This document shows, one piece after another, positions 62,201 through 64,000 of a DNA stretch of 64,000 nt. The position numbers and the translations under genes are program-made. The notes below the pieces were generated by a model that was not told the origin of the DNA, searched no databases, and worked only from the letters and a program-made list of their open reading frames with translations. The stretch is from Sapria himalayana (lineage: Eukaryota > Streptophyta > Magnoliopsida > Malpighiales > Rafflesiaceae), in contig JAREIK010017835.1 of the NCBI GenBank assembly GCA_029783825.1, positions 25,336-89,335 of the forward strand, in the 5' to 3' direction. Numbering within the stretch: position 1 is the first letter of the stretch; the number at the start of each line of letters is the position of its first letter.

Positions 62201-64000
62201 TTCAATATAAACAATTTTAATGATAGATAGTATAATAATGATCAAAAATTAAATTAATAAACTATTATTAATAATATAAATAATAATTAAAATATATTTA
62301 TATAAGACAAAATGATTCAAAATCAAATTCAAATATATTACTAAATAATAATATTTTTTTTTTCAAATATTTCCTTCTTTTTATAAGCTTATATTATTTA
62401 TTGATTAAAAATAAATTATTAAAATAATATATGTCTCACTCGAAATTTTTTTTGTAATTAATTTTTCTAAATAATAAAACTATAAATAATTAAAATTATA
62501 ATAAATAGAAATAAAAATGAGATTTATTATTTATTAAGTAGTATATAGCTGTTAGAAGGTTTTTGTATTTAGGGGTTTCGGGGTCCATGAGCTTACTGAT
62601 TTCAGTAAGTAAGCAAATAATGATCTATAGGTTTTATTTTAAAAATGAAATAACAAAAAATTTATTTTTATTATTTTTTTCTCATTTTTTAAGGTTATAA
62701 CCTTTGAAAAAATAATAATTTTTGAATTTCTTTTCAAAAGTGAATACAATATATATTTATAATAATCATAATAATTATATATCATATAAATTCAATATAA
62801 ACAATTTTATTGATAGATATTCTAATAATTATCAAAAAATAAATTAAAAATCTAATATGAATAAAATTGATATTACTTAAAATATAATATCAAAACCTAA
62901 AATAATTCAAAAGCAAAACTAAATATATCACTAAATAATAATTATTTAATTTTAAATTTTTATGATTTTTATAAGCTAATCTATTTTTTGATGAAAAATA
63001 TTTTTAATAAATTATATTTTTAACTAATAATTTATTTTGTAATTAATAAATATATATAAATAAAAAACTAACAATCAAAATTAATTTTTTAATTTATAAT
63101 GAACACAAATAAAAATGAGATTTATTAATTATTATTTAGGGTATACCGGTTTAAAGGATTATCTATATAGGGGTATCGAAATTTTGTAGTTTAGTGATAT
63201 AAGTGCTTAGTCATTTAGTGGTGTATAGGTTTTATTTAAACAATGAAATAACAAAAAAAATTATTTTTTTTATTTTTTGACATTTTCAAATGTTATAATC
63301 TTTGAAAATATAATAATTTTAAAATTTTTTTCAAAAGTGAATACTATATTTAGTTATAATAATATTTATATTTATATATCATATAAATTCAATATAAATA
63401 TTTTTATTGAAAATATTCTAATAATGATCAAAAAATAAATAATAATCTATAATTAATAAGATAGATATACAATTAAAATATAATTAAAAAACTAAAAATG
63501 ATTCAAGAAGAAAAAGCAAAATTATTACTATATAATAATCTTTTGTTTTGAAATTTTTTTTTTCTTTAAAAAGTTTATTTATATTTTTTGATTGAAAAAT
63601 AATTTATATAATTATATTTGTGTAACTTTAATTTATTTTGTTATTAATATTTATATAAAATAAACAAATAAATATTAAAATGAATATTAAAATTATAATG
63701 AAAAAATGATATTTATTCTTTATTATTTAGGGTATACAGGTTTAATTTAAATTATATCTGTCTGGCTAATAATTTATTTTGTAATTAATATTTCTAAAAA
63801 AACAAACTGTTAAATAATTAAAATAAAAATTTAAAATTATAGTTAATAAAAATTAAAATGAGATTTATGAATTATTATTAATGTATACTAGTTTAATGGT
63901 TTAAGTATTTAGAAGTTTTGTCATTGAGAAGTTTAGTGATTTATGTTTTTAGACATTTAGTTGTTTATAGGTTTTATTTAAACAATAAAATAACAAAAAA

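Larger units (their letters stand above)
54201..64000 (+). repeat. satellite array, forward orientation, segment 10
   Basis: About 9.8 kb continuing past the window end, so the array is not bounded on the right. It starts with the same monomer order as after the other module copies (shortened ctaaatataa unit, 12-unit block at 55108-55203). From about 60160 the types match those at about 361-3300 (60780 with 1555, 61365 with 2140, 61960 with 2635, 62540 with 3225). Truncated units lie near 55700, 58910 and 63740. ORFs at 54794-55093, 58435-58617 and 60946-61137 are A+T-rich noise. Confidence 0.9.

Noticed and set aside
1..64000. Evenly spaced repeats as a CRISPR array or a bacterial repeat system
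   Set aside because: Units of about 590 bp with diverged sequence, telomere-like blocks and a plant hAT element do not fit a CRISPR array.
1..64000. Array as a confirmed centromere
   Set aside because: Higher-order order and A+T-richness are compatible with it, but sequence alone cannot show centromere function.
1..64000. Organelle (mitochondrial or plastid) origin
   Set aside because: No organelle genes, rRNA or tRNA were seen; BED-hAT and LTR-like insertions in a large satellite are nuclear features.

Overview
The window looks like plant nuclear heterochromatin. It is very A+T-rich and carries Arabidopsis-type telomere-like heptamers (TTTAGGG class), a plant-style hAT transposon with a BED-finger/RNase H-like transposase relic, and one LTR-like insertion. 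I see no intact protein-coding gene, rRNA, tRNA or CRISPR array. The species cannot be told from the sequence. All counts and homologies below come from reading by eye.

Layout. Most of the window (1-7539, 9487-16353, 16925-21486, 23976-36253, 38742-41713, 44199-46546, 49427-51717, 54201-64000) is one diverged tandem satellite with monomers of about 590-600 bp. Each full monomer has three landmarks: (i) a block of about 11 degenerate 8-nt units of the form TTTAnnnn, resembling telomere DNA but with period 8; (ii) about 60-90 bp further on, a palindromic core, consensus ATTTTCAAAGGTTA followed by its own reverse complement; (iii) about 400 bp of very A+T-rich sequence. Monomers fall into recognisable types whose order recurs, so the array has higher-order structure. 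It runs forward up to about 13,010, in reverse from about 13,106 to 26,045, and forward again to the end.

A less A+T-rich module of about 2.49 kb interrupts the satellite five times: 7540-9486, 21487-23975 (inverted), 36254-38741, 41714-44198 and 51718-54200. At the telomere-like side it always breaks the same 8-nt block at the same unit, so it was probably acquired once and then amplified with its flanking monomers. It contains an AATAAA + poly(A) end abutting a 76-bp degenerate heptamer telomere-like tract, a conserved intron-like segment, and an ORF of about 80 codons that survives in four of five copies but looks non-coding. Copy 1 has lost about 544 bp of it, with templated filler at the junction.

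Two later insertions are well defined. A 2,880-bp hAT element (46547-49426) has a perfect 8-bp target duplication and a broken transposase. A 571-bp TG...CA segment (16354-16924) resembles a solo LTR. Nothing here forms a working gene set. The main interest is the satellite's architecture (8-nt telomere-like block plus palindrome in every unit), occasional matched changes in palindrome arms, and fold-back junctions where monomers are truncated.
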